Below, one piece after another: positions 1 through 8,597 of a stretch of DNA of 64,000 bases. The stretch's first letter is position 1, and the number at the start of each line of letters is the position of its first letter. Origin of the DNA: CAVVNP01 sp963800235. Its GTDB lineage: Bacteria; Actinomycetota; Acidimicrobiia; Acidimicrobiales; Iamiaceae. The stretch is from positions 62,001 to 126,000 of the forward strand of contig CAWDAD010000004.1 in the NCBI GenBank assembly GCA_963800235.1, given 5' to 3'. The notes below the pieces were generated by a model. The model was not told the origin of the DNA. It did not search any database and saw only the letters and a program-made list of their open reading frames with translations. Both the position numbers and the translations under genes were made by a program.

Positions 1-1
1 C

Positions 2-943
2 GTCGCCTTCACCGCCGAGGCGTACGGGTCGGACTGCTTCACCCCCCTCGCCTGGTACGGCTCTCGGACCTCGCGCATCCGCCTCGGCACCGCCGTCACC
101 CAGCTCTCGGCCCGCACGCCGACGGCCACCGCCATGACCGCCCTGACCCTCGACCACCTGAGCGAGGGCCGCTTCGTGCTCGGGCTCGGCGCGTCGGGAC
201 CGCAGGTCGTCGAGGGCTGGTACGGCCAGCCCTATCCCAAGCCCCTGGCCCGCACGCGGGAGTACGTGTCGATCATCCGCCAGGTGCTGGCCCGGGAGGC
301 GCCGGTCGAGTTCGCCGGGGACCACTACCGCCTGCCGCTGACCGGCGAGGGCACCACCGGGCTGGGGAAGCCGCTCAAGTCGATCACCCATCCCCGCCGG
401 GCCGACACGCCGATCCTCCTCGGCGCCGAGGGACCGAAGAACGTGGCCATGACCGCCGAGATCGCCGACGGCTGGCTGCCCATCTTCCTCTCCCCGAAGC
501 TCGACGGCTTCTACCGCGACTGCCTGGCCGAGGGCTTCGCCCGGCCCGGCGCCCGCCGCACCCTCGACGACTTCGAGGTGCCCAACCTGGTGAACGTGGT
601 CATCGACGACGACGTCGACCGGGCCGCCGACGTGGTGCGGATGCACCTCGGCTTCTACATCGGCGGCATGGGGGCGCGTGAGGTCAACTTCCACGCCGAC
701 GTGTTCAGCCGCATGGGCTACGAGGCCGAGGTCCACGAGATCCAGGACCTGTTCCTGGAGGGCCGCAAGGACGAGGCGATCGCCAGCGTGCCGCTCTCGC
801 TGGTCGAGGACGTGGCCCTCGTCGGGCCGGCCGACAAGATCCGGGACGAGCTGGAGGCGTGGCGCGAGACGGTGATGACCACCCTGCTCGTCAGCGGCAA
901 CCCCGCCCAGCTCCGCCAGATCGCCGACCTCGTCCGCCGCTGA
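2..943 (+). CDS. LLM-class F420-dependent oxidoreductase, 5' end outside window
   Basis: Flavin-like reductase of the luciferase-like monooxygenase superfamily, which uses coenzyme F420 in actinobacteria. The reading frame is open from base 2, before the first ATG at 134, so the true start lies upstream; about 30 N-terminal residues are probably missing. Seen: the luciferase-fold segment LSEGRFVLGLGASGPQ followed by VEGWYG, the central LLGAEGPKNVAM and IADGWLPIF stretches, and a C-terminal end (LRQIADLVRR) of normal type. The physiological substrate cannot be read from the sequence. A cofC gene for F420 biosynthesis lies at 31539-32126, which agrees with an F420-using host. Confidence 0.85.
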   Translation, partial: VAFTAEAYGSDCFTPLAWYGSRTSRIRLGTAVTQLSARTPTATAMTALTLDHLSEGRFVLGLGASGPQVVEGWYGQPYPKPLARTREYVSIIRQVLAREAPVEFAGDHYRLPLTGEGTTGLGKPLKSITHPRRADTPILLGAEGPKNVAMTAEIADGWLPIFLSPKLDGFYRDCLAEGFARPGARRTLDDFEVPNLVNVVIDDDVDRAADVVRMHLGFYIGGMGAREVNFHADVFSRMGYEAEVHEIQDLFLEGRKDEAIASVPLSLVEDVALVGPADKIRDELEAWRETVMTTLLVSGNPAQLRQIADLVRR

Positions 944-1018
944 CACCGCCGACCGGTCATCAGCCCGTCGCCGGGCCGTCGGCCGCCCGACCCCGCTCCC
1001 GGAGCTCGTGGTTCCCGC

Positions 1019-1065
1019 AACTTGTCGCAGTCGTCGGGCCAGGGGCGGTGCTCCTGCGACGGGTT
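1019..1065. terminator. Convergent-gap inverted repeat, likely bidirectional terminator
   Basis: Arms AACTTGTCGCAG (1019-1030) and CTGCGACGGGTT (1054-1065) are complementary at 10 of 12 positions. They lie between two converging genes and touch the stop codon of the minus-strand permease. There is no T-tract, which is usual in high-GC actinobacteria. A closely related palindrome lies in the next convergent gap at 5175-5219. Confidence 0.45.
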
Positions 1066-2726
1066 CAGGTGCCGAGCAGGTCGCGGCGGTCGACGGCGAC
1101 GAGGGCGACCCCGGCCAGGGCGACACCGATGGCGACCATGACGACGGCGGCGAGCGCGTCGAACGGTTGCTGGGGCACGGCGGCGACGTGGGCGAAGGGC
1201 GTGGCGTCGAGCAGCCAGCGGGGAGCGCCGAGCAGCGACCCCACCAGCTGCCAGAGGAAGGCGGCCGTGAGGACGCCGTAGGTCACGCCGCTGCTGGCCC
1301 TCGGGGCCAGCGCATAGGCCAGGGCGCCCAGCCCGAGGAAGAACGTCGAGGCGGGGAGGGCGTTGGCCCCCGCGCCGAGGAGGCTCGGCAGCGACAGGTG
1401 GGCGCCGGCGACCCGAGCCCCGCACCACGCGAGGAGGCCGCAGACGAGGGCGACCGCGGCCGCCGAGGCGAGGGCGAGGCCCAGGCGCCCGGCCAGCCAG
1501 CGCCGCCGCCCGACCGGCTGGGCCAGGATCGTGTCGAGGCGCCCCTCGGTCTCCTCCTGGCGGGCGGCGCCGACCTGGGTGCAGGCGAACGCGCACACCA
1601 CGACGACCACGAAGACGAACAGGAACGACAGGTAGCCGGCCGGCGTGGTGATCGAGCCGGCGCCGAGCTTGTCGAGCTGGCGCTGGAGGTCCTTCGAGAC
1701 GTCGGCGGTCGAGATGCTCTTGGCGATGGCGCCGAAGAGGAAGCCGAACGCGCCGATGGCCACGGTCCAGGTGGCGAGCACGCCCAGCTGGCTGCGGAGG
1801 CCCTGGGCGGTGACCGACCCCAGCAGGCGGTATCGCGGCTCGGCCACGTCGTGGGCCGGGAGCAGCCCGGTGCCGATGTCGCGCCGGGTCGCGACCCGTG
1901 CCGCGACGAGGAGCAGCAGGGCACCGGCGCCGACCGGCAGCACCAGCACCCACGGCTCCGGTCCGGCGAAGGGTCGCAGCAGCTCGGCCCAGCCCAGGGG
2001 GGTCAGCCACCGCAGGGCACCGAGGCGGTCGACGGTGTCGGCCAGGACCCGGAGGACGAACAGCACGGCGATCGCCACGCCCCCGAGCTGCAGCGCCCCC
2101 CGACGGGTGTTGGCGAGCTGCGCCGCCAGCGCCCCCACCCCGGCGCAGACCGGCACGATCGACGCCGTCGCCAGCCCCTGGAACGCCGACGCCCCGAGCG
2201 CCAGCCCTCCGGCGACCAGGCCGGCCGTCTCGGCGATGCCCAGCGCGACGGCGGCGCCGAGCACGGCGGCCAGACCGGCGGTGGCGAGGGTCGAGCGGGC
2301 GGCCACGCCGGCCAGCACCAGCTCGGTCCGGCCGGCCTCCTCCTCGGCCCGGGTGATCCGGACGGCGACGAGCATCCCGAACAGGGCGGCGGCGATGGCC
2401 AGGACGCCACCGACCCGCCAGGCCACGTAGCCCTCGACGGTCTCGACCCCCCGGGGCAACCCGTAGAGCAGCCGCAGCCCCTTGTTGCGGGCGAAGGTCG
2501 CGGCGAAGCCGAGCCGGTCAGCCCTGCTCGGGTAGGCGCTGCGGTAGCCCGGCGGCTGCACGTAGGCGTAGATGGCGAACACGTAGGCGAAGACGACGGT
2601 CAGGGTCCGGATGCCGCGGAACGCCTGGCGGATGAGGGGAGCGGCGGGGGAGCGGGGTCGCCCGGCCTCCGTGGTCGGGGTGCCGGCGAGGGCCGGCCGG
2701 GGAGCGGTCCGCTCAGCGGTGGACAT
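1065..2726 (-). CDS. ABC-2 type exporter permease (drug/polyketide type)
   Basis: A 553-residue integral membrane protein with roughly a dozen hydrophobic segments arranged as two homologous halves. A short cytoplasmic N-terminus (about 35 residues) is followed by a first TM, then a large loop to about residue 95. Each half has the motif typical of the antibiotic-exporter permease family: ITRAEEEAGRTELVLAG near residue 125 and RQEETEGRLDTILAQPVGRR near residue 390. Its start overlaps the end of the upstream ATPase gene by 14 bases, so the two are translationally coupled and form one exporter. Substrate unknown; related systems export drugs or polyketides. Confidence 0.8.
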   Translation of the reverse strand: MSTAERTAPRPALAGTPTTEAGRPRSPAAPLIRQAFRGIRTLTVVFAYVFAIYAYVQPPGYRSAYPSRADRLGFAATFARNKGLRLLYGLPRGVETVEGYVAWRVGGVLAIAAALFGMLVAVRITRAEEEAGRTELVLAGVAARSTLATAGLAAVLGAAVALGIAETAGLVAGGLALGASAFQGLATASIVPVCAGVGALAAQLANTRRGALQLGGVAIAVLFVLRVLADTVDRLGALRWLTPLGWAELLRPFAGPEPWVLVLPVGAGALLLLVAARVATRRDIGTGLLPAHDVAEPRYRLLGSVTAQGLRSQLGVLATWTVAIGAFGFLFGAIAKSISTADVSKDLQRQLDKLGAGSITTPAGYLSFLFVFVVVVVCAFACTQVGAARQEETEGRLDTILAQPVGRRRWLAGRLGLALASAAAVALVCGLLAWCGARVAGAHLSLPSLLGAGANALPASTFFLGLGALAYALAPRASSGVTYGVLTAAFLWQLVGSLLGAPRWLLDATPFAHVAAVPQQPFDALAAVVMVAIGVALAGVALVAVDRRDLLGT

Positions 2727-3633
2727 CGTCGGTCGCGCCGTAGTGCTGCAGGAAGATCTCCTCGAGCGACGGCTCGCGGCTGGTCAGCGTGGCGACGCCG
2801 TGGCCGGCGAGCGAGGCGACCACCTGCTCCATGGGTCCGGCGACGATGAAGCGCAGGCTGCTCGGACCGGCCCGCTCGACGGACACGCCGGGCAGCGCGT
2901 CGAGCTCGGGCGGCGCCCCGGTGAAGGTCACCTCCAGGGTGCGGGTCTCGAGGTGGCGAAGCTCGGCCAGGGTGCCCTGGTCGACCAGCCGACCGTCGCG
3001 CAGGATCGCGACCCGGTCGCAGAGCGCCTCGACCTCGCTCAGGATGTGCGACGAGAGGAAGATCGTCTGCCCCCGCTCCTTGGCCTCGCGGGCGCACTCG
3101 CGGAACGCCACCTCCATCAGCGGGTCGAGGCCGCTGGTCGGCTCGTCGAGCAGCAGGAGGTCGGCTCGTGTCGCCAGGGCGGCGATCAGCTGCACCTTCT
3201 GCCGGTTGCCCTTGGACAGGGCCCGGACCTTCTTGCGGGTGTCGAGGGAGAACCGCTGGACCAGCTCGTCGCGGTAGGCCGCGTCGACCCGGCCGTGCAG
3301 CCGTCCGAGGAAGTCGAGCGACTCGCCGGCGGTCAGGTAGGGCCAGAGCGCCGCCTCGCCGGCCACGTAGGCGACCCGGCGGTGGGCGGTCACCGGGTCG
3401 CGCCAGACGTCGACGCCGAACACCTCGGCGCGACCGGACGTGGGCCGGTGCAGCCCCAGCAGCAGCCGGATGGTGGTCGTCTTGCCGGCGCCGTTCGGGC
3501 CCAGGTAGCCGCAGATCTCGCCGGCGGCGACCTGCAGGTCGAGCCCGTCCAGCGCCAGGGTGTCGCCGTAGCGCTTGGTCAGGCCGGTCGCCTCGATCGC
3601 GTTCCCGCTCGGTTGCCGGCGTTCGCCCATCAC
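2713..3633 (-). CDS. ABC exporter ATP-binding protein
   Basis: A 306-residue nucleotide-binding subunit. Seen in order: Walker A GPNGAGKTT (about residue 45), a signature of the SKGNRQK type (about 143) rather than LSGGQ, Walker B LLLDEPTSGLDP, and the switch histidine in SSHILSEV. A C-terminal extension of about 80 residues is typical of drug-type exporters. The start is GTG 3633 or the adjacent ATG 3630. It is the first gene of a two-gene operon with the permease. Energises export of an unknown substrate. Confidence 0.85.
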   Translation of the reverse strand: MMGERRQPSGNAIEATGLTKRYGDTLALDGLDLQVAAGEICGYLGPNGAGKTTTIRLLLGLHRPTSGRAEVFGVDVWRDPVTAHRRVAYVAGEAALWPYLTAGESLDFLGRLHGRVDAAYRDELVQRFSLDTRKKVRALSKGNRQKVQLIAALATRADLLLLDEPTSGLDPLMEVAFRECAREAKERGQTIFLSSHILSEVEALCDRVAILRDGRLVDQGTLAELRHLETRTLEVTFTGAPPELDALPGVSVERAGPSSLRFIVAGPMEQVVASLAGHGVATLTSREPSLEEIFLQHYGATDDVHR

Positions 3634-3819
3634 CTCGACCTCGTCTCGACCGGGTCAGCCTGTCAGGCCGCCACCGTCGCAGCGCGCGACCGGACCGGCC
3701 AGGGCACCCGGTCACATCAGCCGGCCGTCTCGTCGTCGACCCGTCGTGTCCCTGGGCTCCGGTGTGGGCTCCACGGTGGGTTCGATGGGGGCTGGGCGGG
3801 GTTCGTAGGCTCGGCGGCC

Positions 3820-4929
3820 ATGTCGCAGGCCGTGCAGCCCGAGCAGACCGTCCAGCCCGTCGCCCTGGGACGCAAGCCGCTCGCCGGCTACGAGGCGGCC
3901 GCTGACGATCACCCGCCGCTCGACGCCGCCACCGCCCGAGCCGCCATCCGGGCCGCCGAGACCGCCCTGCTCGACGAGCGCCGCCAGCTGACCGGCGACG
4001 AGCTGGCCACCCTCGCTCGCGTCCCCGACAGCTCGGTGCCGGCGCTGGCGGCGCTGGCCCACGAGGTGCGGCTGGCCTGGTGCGGCGACACCGTCGAGGT
4101 CGAGGGGATCCTGTCGGCCAAGACCGGCGGCTGCCCGGAGGACTGCCACTTCTGCTCGCAGAGCTCGGCCTTCGACACCCCCGTCAAGGCCACCCCGTTC
4201 CTCGACACCGACGAGGTGCTGGCCGCCGCCCGGGAGACCGCCGAGCTGGGGGCGAGCGAGTTCTGCATCGTCCTGGCCGTGCGGGGGCCCGACGAGCGGA
4301 CGCTGCAGCGCATCCTCGAGCTGGTCCCGATCGTGCGGGACGAGACGGGGCTGAACGTGGCGGTCAGCGCCGGGATCCTCGACGAGGAGCAGGCCCGGCG
4401 GCTGGCCGAGGGCGGGGTCCACCGCTACAACCACAACCTCGAGACGGCCCGGTCGCACTTCGGGCGGATCGTCAGCACCCACACCTGGGAGAGCCGCTAC
4501 GACACGTGCCGGCTGGTCCGCGACCACGGCATGGAGCTGTGCTGCGGCGTGCTGCTCGGCATGGGCGAGTCGGTCGACCAGCGGCTGGAGCTGCTCGAGG
4601 AGCTGCGGCAGGTCGAGCCGTGCGAGGTGCCGGTCAACTTCCTCAACCCCCGGCCGGGGACGCCGCTGGCCGACGCTCCGGTGACCGACGCCCTCGAGGC
4701 CATCCGCTGGATCGCCTTGTTCCGCCTGGCGCTCCCGTCGGTGATCCTGCGCTACGCCGGGGGTCGGGAGGTCACCCTGCGCGACCTGCAGGCGCTGGGC
4801 ATGACCGCCGGCATCAACGCCCTCATCGTCGGCAACTACCTGACCACCCTCGGTCGCCAGCCCGAGGACGACCTGCAGATGCTGGCCGACCTGCGCATGC
4901 CCGTCGGCGCCCTGGGCAAGGCCTTCTGA
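3820..4929 (+). CDS. bioB: Biotin synthase
   Basis: Radical SAM enzyme that inserts sulfur into dethiobiotin. Length 369. The radical SAM cluster motif is CPEDCHFC (Cys105, Cys109, Cys112). YNHNLETARSHFG, the NFLNPRPGTPL stretch and NALIVGNYLTTLG are strongly BioB-like. Cys241/Cys242 (ELCCG) fit the position of E. coli Cys188, and Arg in RYAGGRE fits Arg260, but the position of E. coli Cys128 reads NVAVSAGIL with no cysteine, so the auxiliary cluster may differ. The reading frame is open far upstream; ATG 3820 is chosen because TAGGCT ends 8 nt before it and the family N-terminus fits. It is followed 17 nt later by the BsaP-like gene. Confidence 0.93.
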   Translation: MSQAVQPEQTVQPVALGRKPLAGYEAAADDHPPLDAATARAAIRAAETALLDERRQLTGDELATLARVPDSSVPALAALAHEVRLAWCGDTVEVEGILSAKTGGCPEDCHFCSQSSAFDTPVKATPFLDTDEVLAAARETAELGASEFCIVLAVRGPDERTLQRILELVPIVRDETGLNVAVSAGILDEEQARRLAEGGVHRYNHNLETARSHFGRIVSTHTWESRYDTCRLVRDHGMELCCGVLLGMGESVDQRLELLEELRQVEPCEVPVNFLNPRPGTPLADAPVTDALEAIRWIALFRLALPSVILRYAGGREVTLRDLQALGMTAGINALIVGNYLTTLGRQPEDDLQMLADLRMPVGALGKAF

Positions 4930-4946
4930 CCCCCGCCGTCGAACCG

Positions 4947-5144
4947 GTGGCCGACGCCCAGCCCTCCGAGCCGGTGGAGCACTGCTCGGCCTGCGGGCGT
5001 CGGTCCGGCGAGTGCGCCGGCTGCGGCCGGCCGCTCGACCCGCCCCGCTACTGCACCACCTGCGGCACCCGCCTGGCCGTCGTGGTCACGCCCACCGGGT
5101 GGCGGGCCCGCTGCAAGCACCACGGGCCCCTCGCGTCCCGCTGA
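4947..5144 (+). CDS. bsaP: BsaP-like biotin synthase auxiliary protein, Cys-rich
   Basis: A 65-residue protein starting at GTG 4947, 17 nt after the bioB stop. The C-terminal half, YCTTCGTRL then TGWRARCKHHG, resembles the small protein encoded next to bioB in mycobacteria and corynebacteria, which is needed for BioB activity there (family knowledge). Cysteines at 36, 39 and 56 plus His58/His59 form the shared pattern. The N-terminal part adds CSAC and CAGC (Cys13, 16, 23, 26), a second zinc-ribbon or cluster-like knuckle that I do not recall from the mycobacterial form. Assignment rests on the motif and the bioB linkage; the start could also be slightly different. Confidence 0.75.
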   Translation: MADAQPSEPVEHCSACGRRSGECAGCGRPLDPPRYCTTCGTRLAVVVTPTGWRARCKHHGPLASR

Positions 5145-5174
5145 TCACGGCCACGATCCGTCGGACGGCGGCGA

Positions 5175-5219
5175 ACTCGTCGCAGTTGTCGGGGTGGAGG
5201 CCGGTCAACTGCGACAAGT
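5175..5219. terminator. Convergent-gap palindrome, likely bidirectional terminator
   Basis: Arms ACTCGTCGCAGTTG (5175-5188) and CAACTGCGACAAGT (5206-5219) match at 13 of 14 positions around a 17-nt loop. The element lies between bsaP (+) and the amidohydrolase (-). Its core, CTTGTCGCAG on one strand, is the same as in the palindrome at 1019-1065. Confidence 0.5.
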
Positions 5220-5272
5220 CCGGCTGGGGGAGGGGGCCGGGAGCCGGGATGGCGGTGACGGGCCGGGTGCCG

Positions 5273-5320
5273 GCGGTCAGGCGGTCAGGCGGTCAGGCGG
5301 TCAGGCGGTCAGGCGGTCAG
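5273..5320. repeat. Six tandem copies of an 8-bp unit
   Basis: GCGGTCAG is repeated six times without error. The array begins just past the amidohydrolase stop codon on the minus strand and includes that stop in its last unit. Because the stop is in the gene-proximal unit, changes in copy number would alter only the 3' untranslated region, not the protein. Confidence 0.9.
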
Positions 5321-7389
5321 GCGGAGTAGGTCACGGGCTGACCGGCCTTGACCTGCTGGGTGCCCTTCGGGGTGCGGACCTGCTTGCCCATGACCAGCAC
5401 CCACTCGACGCCGATCGACTCCTGGGCCGGGTTGTCGACGGTGGCCCGGTCGGCGATGGTCGCCGGGTCGAAGACGGTGACATCCGCGTCGGCCCCCCGG
5501 GCCAGCCGCCCCTTGGTCATCAGGGCCGGCACCTTGCCGGCGAAGCGGGTGGCGGGCAGTGAGGTCATCTTGGCCAGGGCGGAGCTCAGGTCGAGCACCT
5601 TCTGGTCGCGCACGTAGCGGCCCAGGACCCGGCTGAAGCAGCCGGCGGCCGCGGGGTGGGCGTCGTTGCCCGGCGTCAGGATGGCGTCGCTGCCGATGAT
5701 GGTGCTCGGCTCCTGGAGCGAGGCCACCACGCTGGCCTCGGGGATGGCGTAGGCCACCGCCACCGTGTCGGTCTGGCGGAGCTGGTCGAAGGTCGCCTGG
5801 GTCAGCCGGTTCGGGGTGCCCGGGACCTGCAGGTCGTTGTAGGAGATCTGGTACCGCTGCCCCCAGCCGGGGTCGAAGCGGGTCGAGCTCAGCGGCGCCG
5901 CCCAGAACCCGTAGGGGAAGGTGCCGGCGCTGATGTCGAGGCCCTGCTGGCGCGCGGTGGCCAGCTTCTGCAGCGCGTCGGTCATGTGGAACGCCCCGCC
6001 GGTGCTGATGAGGTGCTCGATGTGGCAGCGGGCCCCGCTGTCCTGGGCGATCACCGCCACCTCGTCGATGGTCTGCAGCTCCTGGTCGACGCTCGAGTAG
6101 CGGCCGTGGAAGGTCGCCACCACGTCGTGGGCCTTGGCCACCTTGGCGAGCGCCGCCATCTCCTCCCGACTGGTCCCGGGGACGTACTCGGGCTCGAAGT
6201 CGACGCCGATCCAGCCCGCCTCGATCTGCTGGCCGGCGTCGGTGGCGAGCTGCTGGACCTGGTCGGCGGTCGGGCTGGCGGCGGGGCCCAGGCCGGCGAC
6301 GGTCTGGCGGCGTGACGGGTCGCGCAGCGCGCCGCCGTAGTTGACGTAGCAGCCCGGCTTGTAGCGGGCGAGGAAGGCGTCGACCGGCCCGTCGAGGCCG
6401 TGCATGCCGAGGTTGGTGGTCACCCCGTCGGCGAGCTTGTACCGGGCGCCGTAGTCGTCGGGTTCGCGGCTGAGGATGTCGATGAACCCCGGTGCCACCA
6501 CCAGGCCCTTGGCGTCGATGGTGCTGCGGCCTTTCAGCTCGCCGGTCGTCACCGCCGTGATGCTGGATCCGTCGATGCCGACGTTGGCGGTGGCGTCGAA
6601 GTGCGATCCCGGGTCGATCACCCGGCCACCGGAGATGACCACGTCGTACACGTGGTCGCCGCCCGGCTGGGCGGCGGCGCCGTCGAGCGCTGGGCCGGCC
6701 GTGCCCGTCCCGGAGGTGCCTCCGCCCGATGGACCGCTGCCCGAGGACCCGCTGCCCGCCGGCTCGGTGGTGCCGGAGGACTTCTGGCCGCCGCCCCCGC
6801 CCCCGAGGGCGCGCCACCCGACCACGACCCCGCCGACCACGGCGGCGGCGCCGAGCCCGGCGAGGATCCGGCGGCGCGTGTAGGTGCCGGGCGGGAGCGA
6901 CGGCTTGGTGGGAAGGAGCGGATGGGGGCGGGTGGGCAGCCCGGTCGGCCCTGGCGGGCGGCGCCGGGGGTCGGGTGGTGGCCGGCGGGCCGGGCCCGGC
7001 GGCGGTTCCCCGCGGCCCGGCGGACCGCCCCGAGGTCGCGCGCTCGGCGCCGGTCGACCGCCGGGCGGGGTGCCGGGGCGTCCCGATCGGGGCGGCGGTG
7101 GACGCCGGCCGCCCGGTCCGCCAGCCGGCCGGGGACCGGGCGGCCGGGGACCGGACGGTTGTCGGGGGCCGGGAGCACCCGTGCCCCCCACGCCCGGCCC
7201 GGGCGCGCCGGGCTCGACCGAGGGCTGGCCGGGCGGGGGGCTCTGTCCCTCGTCCAACCAGTCCGGCAGCTCGGGGTCGTCGCCGCTCGGCACGCGCCGG
7301 ACCATACCGGTCGTCGCCATCGCCGGCCCGAGGCCGGCGGCCCGGTCGACCGGTGTTGCGGCTGCGAGGGCGGGCAGGTCGCTGTCCAC
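5317..7389 (-). CDS. Secreted D-aminoacylase-family amidohydrolase with long Pro-rich N-terminus
   Basis: About 690 residues. Residues 1-170 are Pro/Gly/Arg-rich and disordered, then TRRRILAG plus a hydrophobic run near residue 175 forms a twin-arginine-like signal or anchor. A Gly/Ser linker leads to an amidohydrolase domain from about residue 245 (YDVVISGGRVIDPGS, then VVAPGFID). The usual HxH after GFID is replaced by ILSRE, and the position of the zinc-binding Cys reads LGMHG. His in TFHGRY and HIEHL and Asp in GNDAHP remain. Catalysis is therefore uncertain. Start GTG 7389 has GGGGA 8 nt upstream; ATG 7320 is an alternative. Divergent from a sugar importer. Confidence 0.7.
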   Translation of the reverse strand: MDSDLPALAAATPVDRAAGLGPAMATTGMVRRVPSGDDPELPDWLDEGQSPPPGQPSVEPGAPGPGVGGTGAPGPRQPSGPRPPGPRPAGGPGGRRPPPPRSGRPGTPPGGRPAPSARPRGGPPGRGEPPPGPARRPPPDPRRRPPGPTGLPTRPHPLLPTKPSLPPGTYTRRRILAGLGAAAVVGGVVVGWRALGGGGGGQKSSGTTEPAGSGSSGSGPSGGGTSGTGTAGPALDGAAAQPGGDHVYDVVISGGRVIDPGSHFDATANVGIDGSSITAVTTGELKGRSTIDAKGLVVAPGFIDILSREPDDYGARYKLADGVTTNLGMHGLDGPVDAFLARYKPGCYVNYGGALRDPSRRQTVAGLGPAASPTADQVQQLATDAGQQIEAGWIGVDFEPEYVPGTSREEMAALAKVAKAHDVVATFHGRYSSVDQELQTIDEVAVIAQDSGARCHIEHLISTGGAFHMTDALQKLATARQQGLDISAGTFPYGFWAAPLSSTRFDPGWGQRYQISYNDLQVPGTPNRLTQATFDQLRQTDTVAVAYAIPEASVVASLQEPSTIIGSDAILTPGNDAHPAAAGCFSRVLGRYVRDQKVLDLSSALAKMTSLPATRFAGKVPALMTKGRLARGADADVTVFDPATIADRATVDNPAQESIGVEWVLVMGKQVRTPKGTQQVKAGQPVTYSA

Positions 7390-7484
7390 CCGAGGCCGGT
7401 CCCCGACGCCACCCCTCGTCTTCGGAGGTTTGGCCGGCCTGCCATGATGTCGTCCCGGCAGCCGTTGGACCCAGGGGGACGGCC

Positions 7485-8591
7485 GTGGCCAGCGTGACCT
7501 TCGACCAGGTGACCAAGCAGTACGACGACGTCACCGCGGTCGATGCCCTCGACCTGCGGATCGCCGACGGCGAGTTCATGGTGCTGCTCGGACCCTCCGG
7601 CTGCGGCAAGACCACGGCGCTGCGGATGGTGGCCGGCCTCGAGGACATCACCGACGGCAAGCTGTCGATCGGCGACACCATCGTGAACGACGTCGAGCCG
7701 CGCGACCGCGACATCTCGATGGTGTTCCAGAGCTACGCCCTGTACCCGCACCTCAGCGTGGCCAAGAACATCGAGTCGCCGCTCACCGTCCGCAAGGTGC
7801 GCATCGACGGCCCGGACCGCCCGGCCCGGCGGCTCACCAAGGAGGAGCGCCAGGAGCGCATCGCCGAGGCGGCCCGGATCCTCGGGCTCGAGCCGTACCT
7901 CGACCGCAAGCCGCGGGCGCTCTCGGGCGGCCAGCGCCAGCGGGTGGCGCTGGCCCGGGCCATCGTGGGACGGCCGCAGGCGTTCCTGATGGACGAGCCG
8001 CTCTCGAACCTCGACGCCAAGCTCCGGGCCCAGACCCGGACCGAGCTGGTCGACCTGCAGCAACGGCTCTCGACCACCACGATCTACGTCACCCACGACC
8101 AGATCGAGGCCATGACCATGGCCGACCGGATCGCCATCCTGGCCGACGGCCGCCTGCAGCAGGTCGGGTCGCCGGAAGAGGTCTACGACCGCCCGGCGAA
8201 CCTGTTCGTCGCCGGGTTCATCGGCACGCCGCCGATGAACATCCTGGCGGCCCACATCGACCTGGTCGACGGCCAGCCGGTGGCGCTGGTCGACGACCTG
8301 CACCTGCCGGTGCCGACGCACGTGGCCGGTCGGATCGAGTCCGGACGGCGGGTCGACCTGGGGATCCGGCCCGAGCAGCTGGCCCTCAGCGACGGACCGC
8401 TCTCCGGTGCGGTGCTGGCGGTCGAGTGGCTCGGACACGAGTCGCTGATCACCGTCGACGTCGGTGGGCACCGGGTGGTGCTCCGGGGCGAGTCGTCCGC
8501 CCCGACGCCCGAGGTGGGCGAGCAGGTCTCGCTCTCGGTCGACCCCGCCCACGTGCACCTGTTCGACACCGAGTCCTCCGAGCGCCTGTAG
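7485..8591 (+). CDS. Sugar ABC importer ATPase (MalK/UgpC type)
   Basis: 368-residue ATPase of the carbohydrate-uptake CUT1 family. Walker A GPSGCGKTT, Q-loop MVFQSYALYPH, signature LSGGQRQRV, Walker B FLMDEPLSNLD and the H-loop YVTHDQIEAM are all present, followed by the C-terminal regulatory/TOBE region from about residue 240. Between Q-loop and signature there is a short Arg-rich insertion (RIDGPDRPARR). GTG 7485 is chosen because AGGGGG lies 6 nt upstream; an upstream open frame in the same phase is non-coding. Heads a four-gene operon with two permeases and a lipoprotein. Confidence 0.9.
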   Translation: MASVTFDQVTKQYDDVTAVDALDLRIADGEFMVLLGPSGCGKTTALRMVAGLEDITDGKLSIGDTIVNDVEPRDRDISMVFQSYALYPHLSVAKNIESPLTVRKVRIDGPDRPARRLTKEERQERIAEAARILGLEPYLDRKPRALSGGQRQRVALARAIVGRPQAFLMDEPLSNLDAKLRAQTRTELVDLQQRLSTTTIYVTHDQIEAMTMADRIAILADGRLQQVGSPEEVYDRPANLFVAGFIGTPPMNILAAHIDLVDGQPVALVDDLHLPVPTHVAGRIESGRRVDLGIRPEQLALSDGPLSGAVLAVEWLGHESLITVDVGGHRVVLRGESSAPTPEVGEQVSLSVDPAHVHLFDTESSERL

Positions 8592-8597
8592 CCGACG

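Noticed and set aside
2611..3819. N-terminal extension of bioB over the ABC ATPase gene
   Set aside because: The extension is antisense shadow of the ATPase and permease; BioB homology starts after ATG 3820, which also has a -10-like box 8 nt upstream.
5273..5320. CRISPR array
   Set aside because: The repeats are 8 bp, directly adjacent and without spacers; no cas gene was found in the window.
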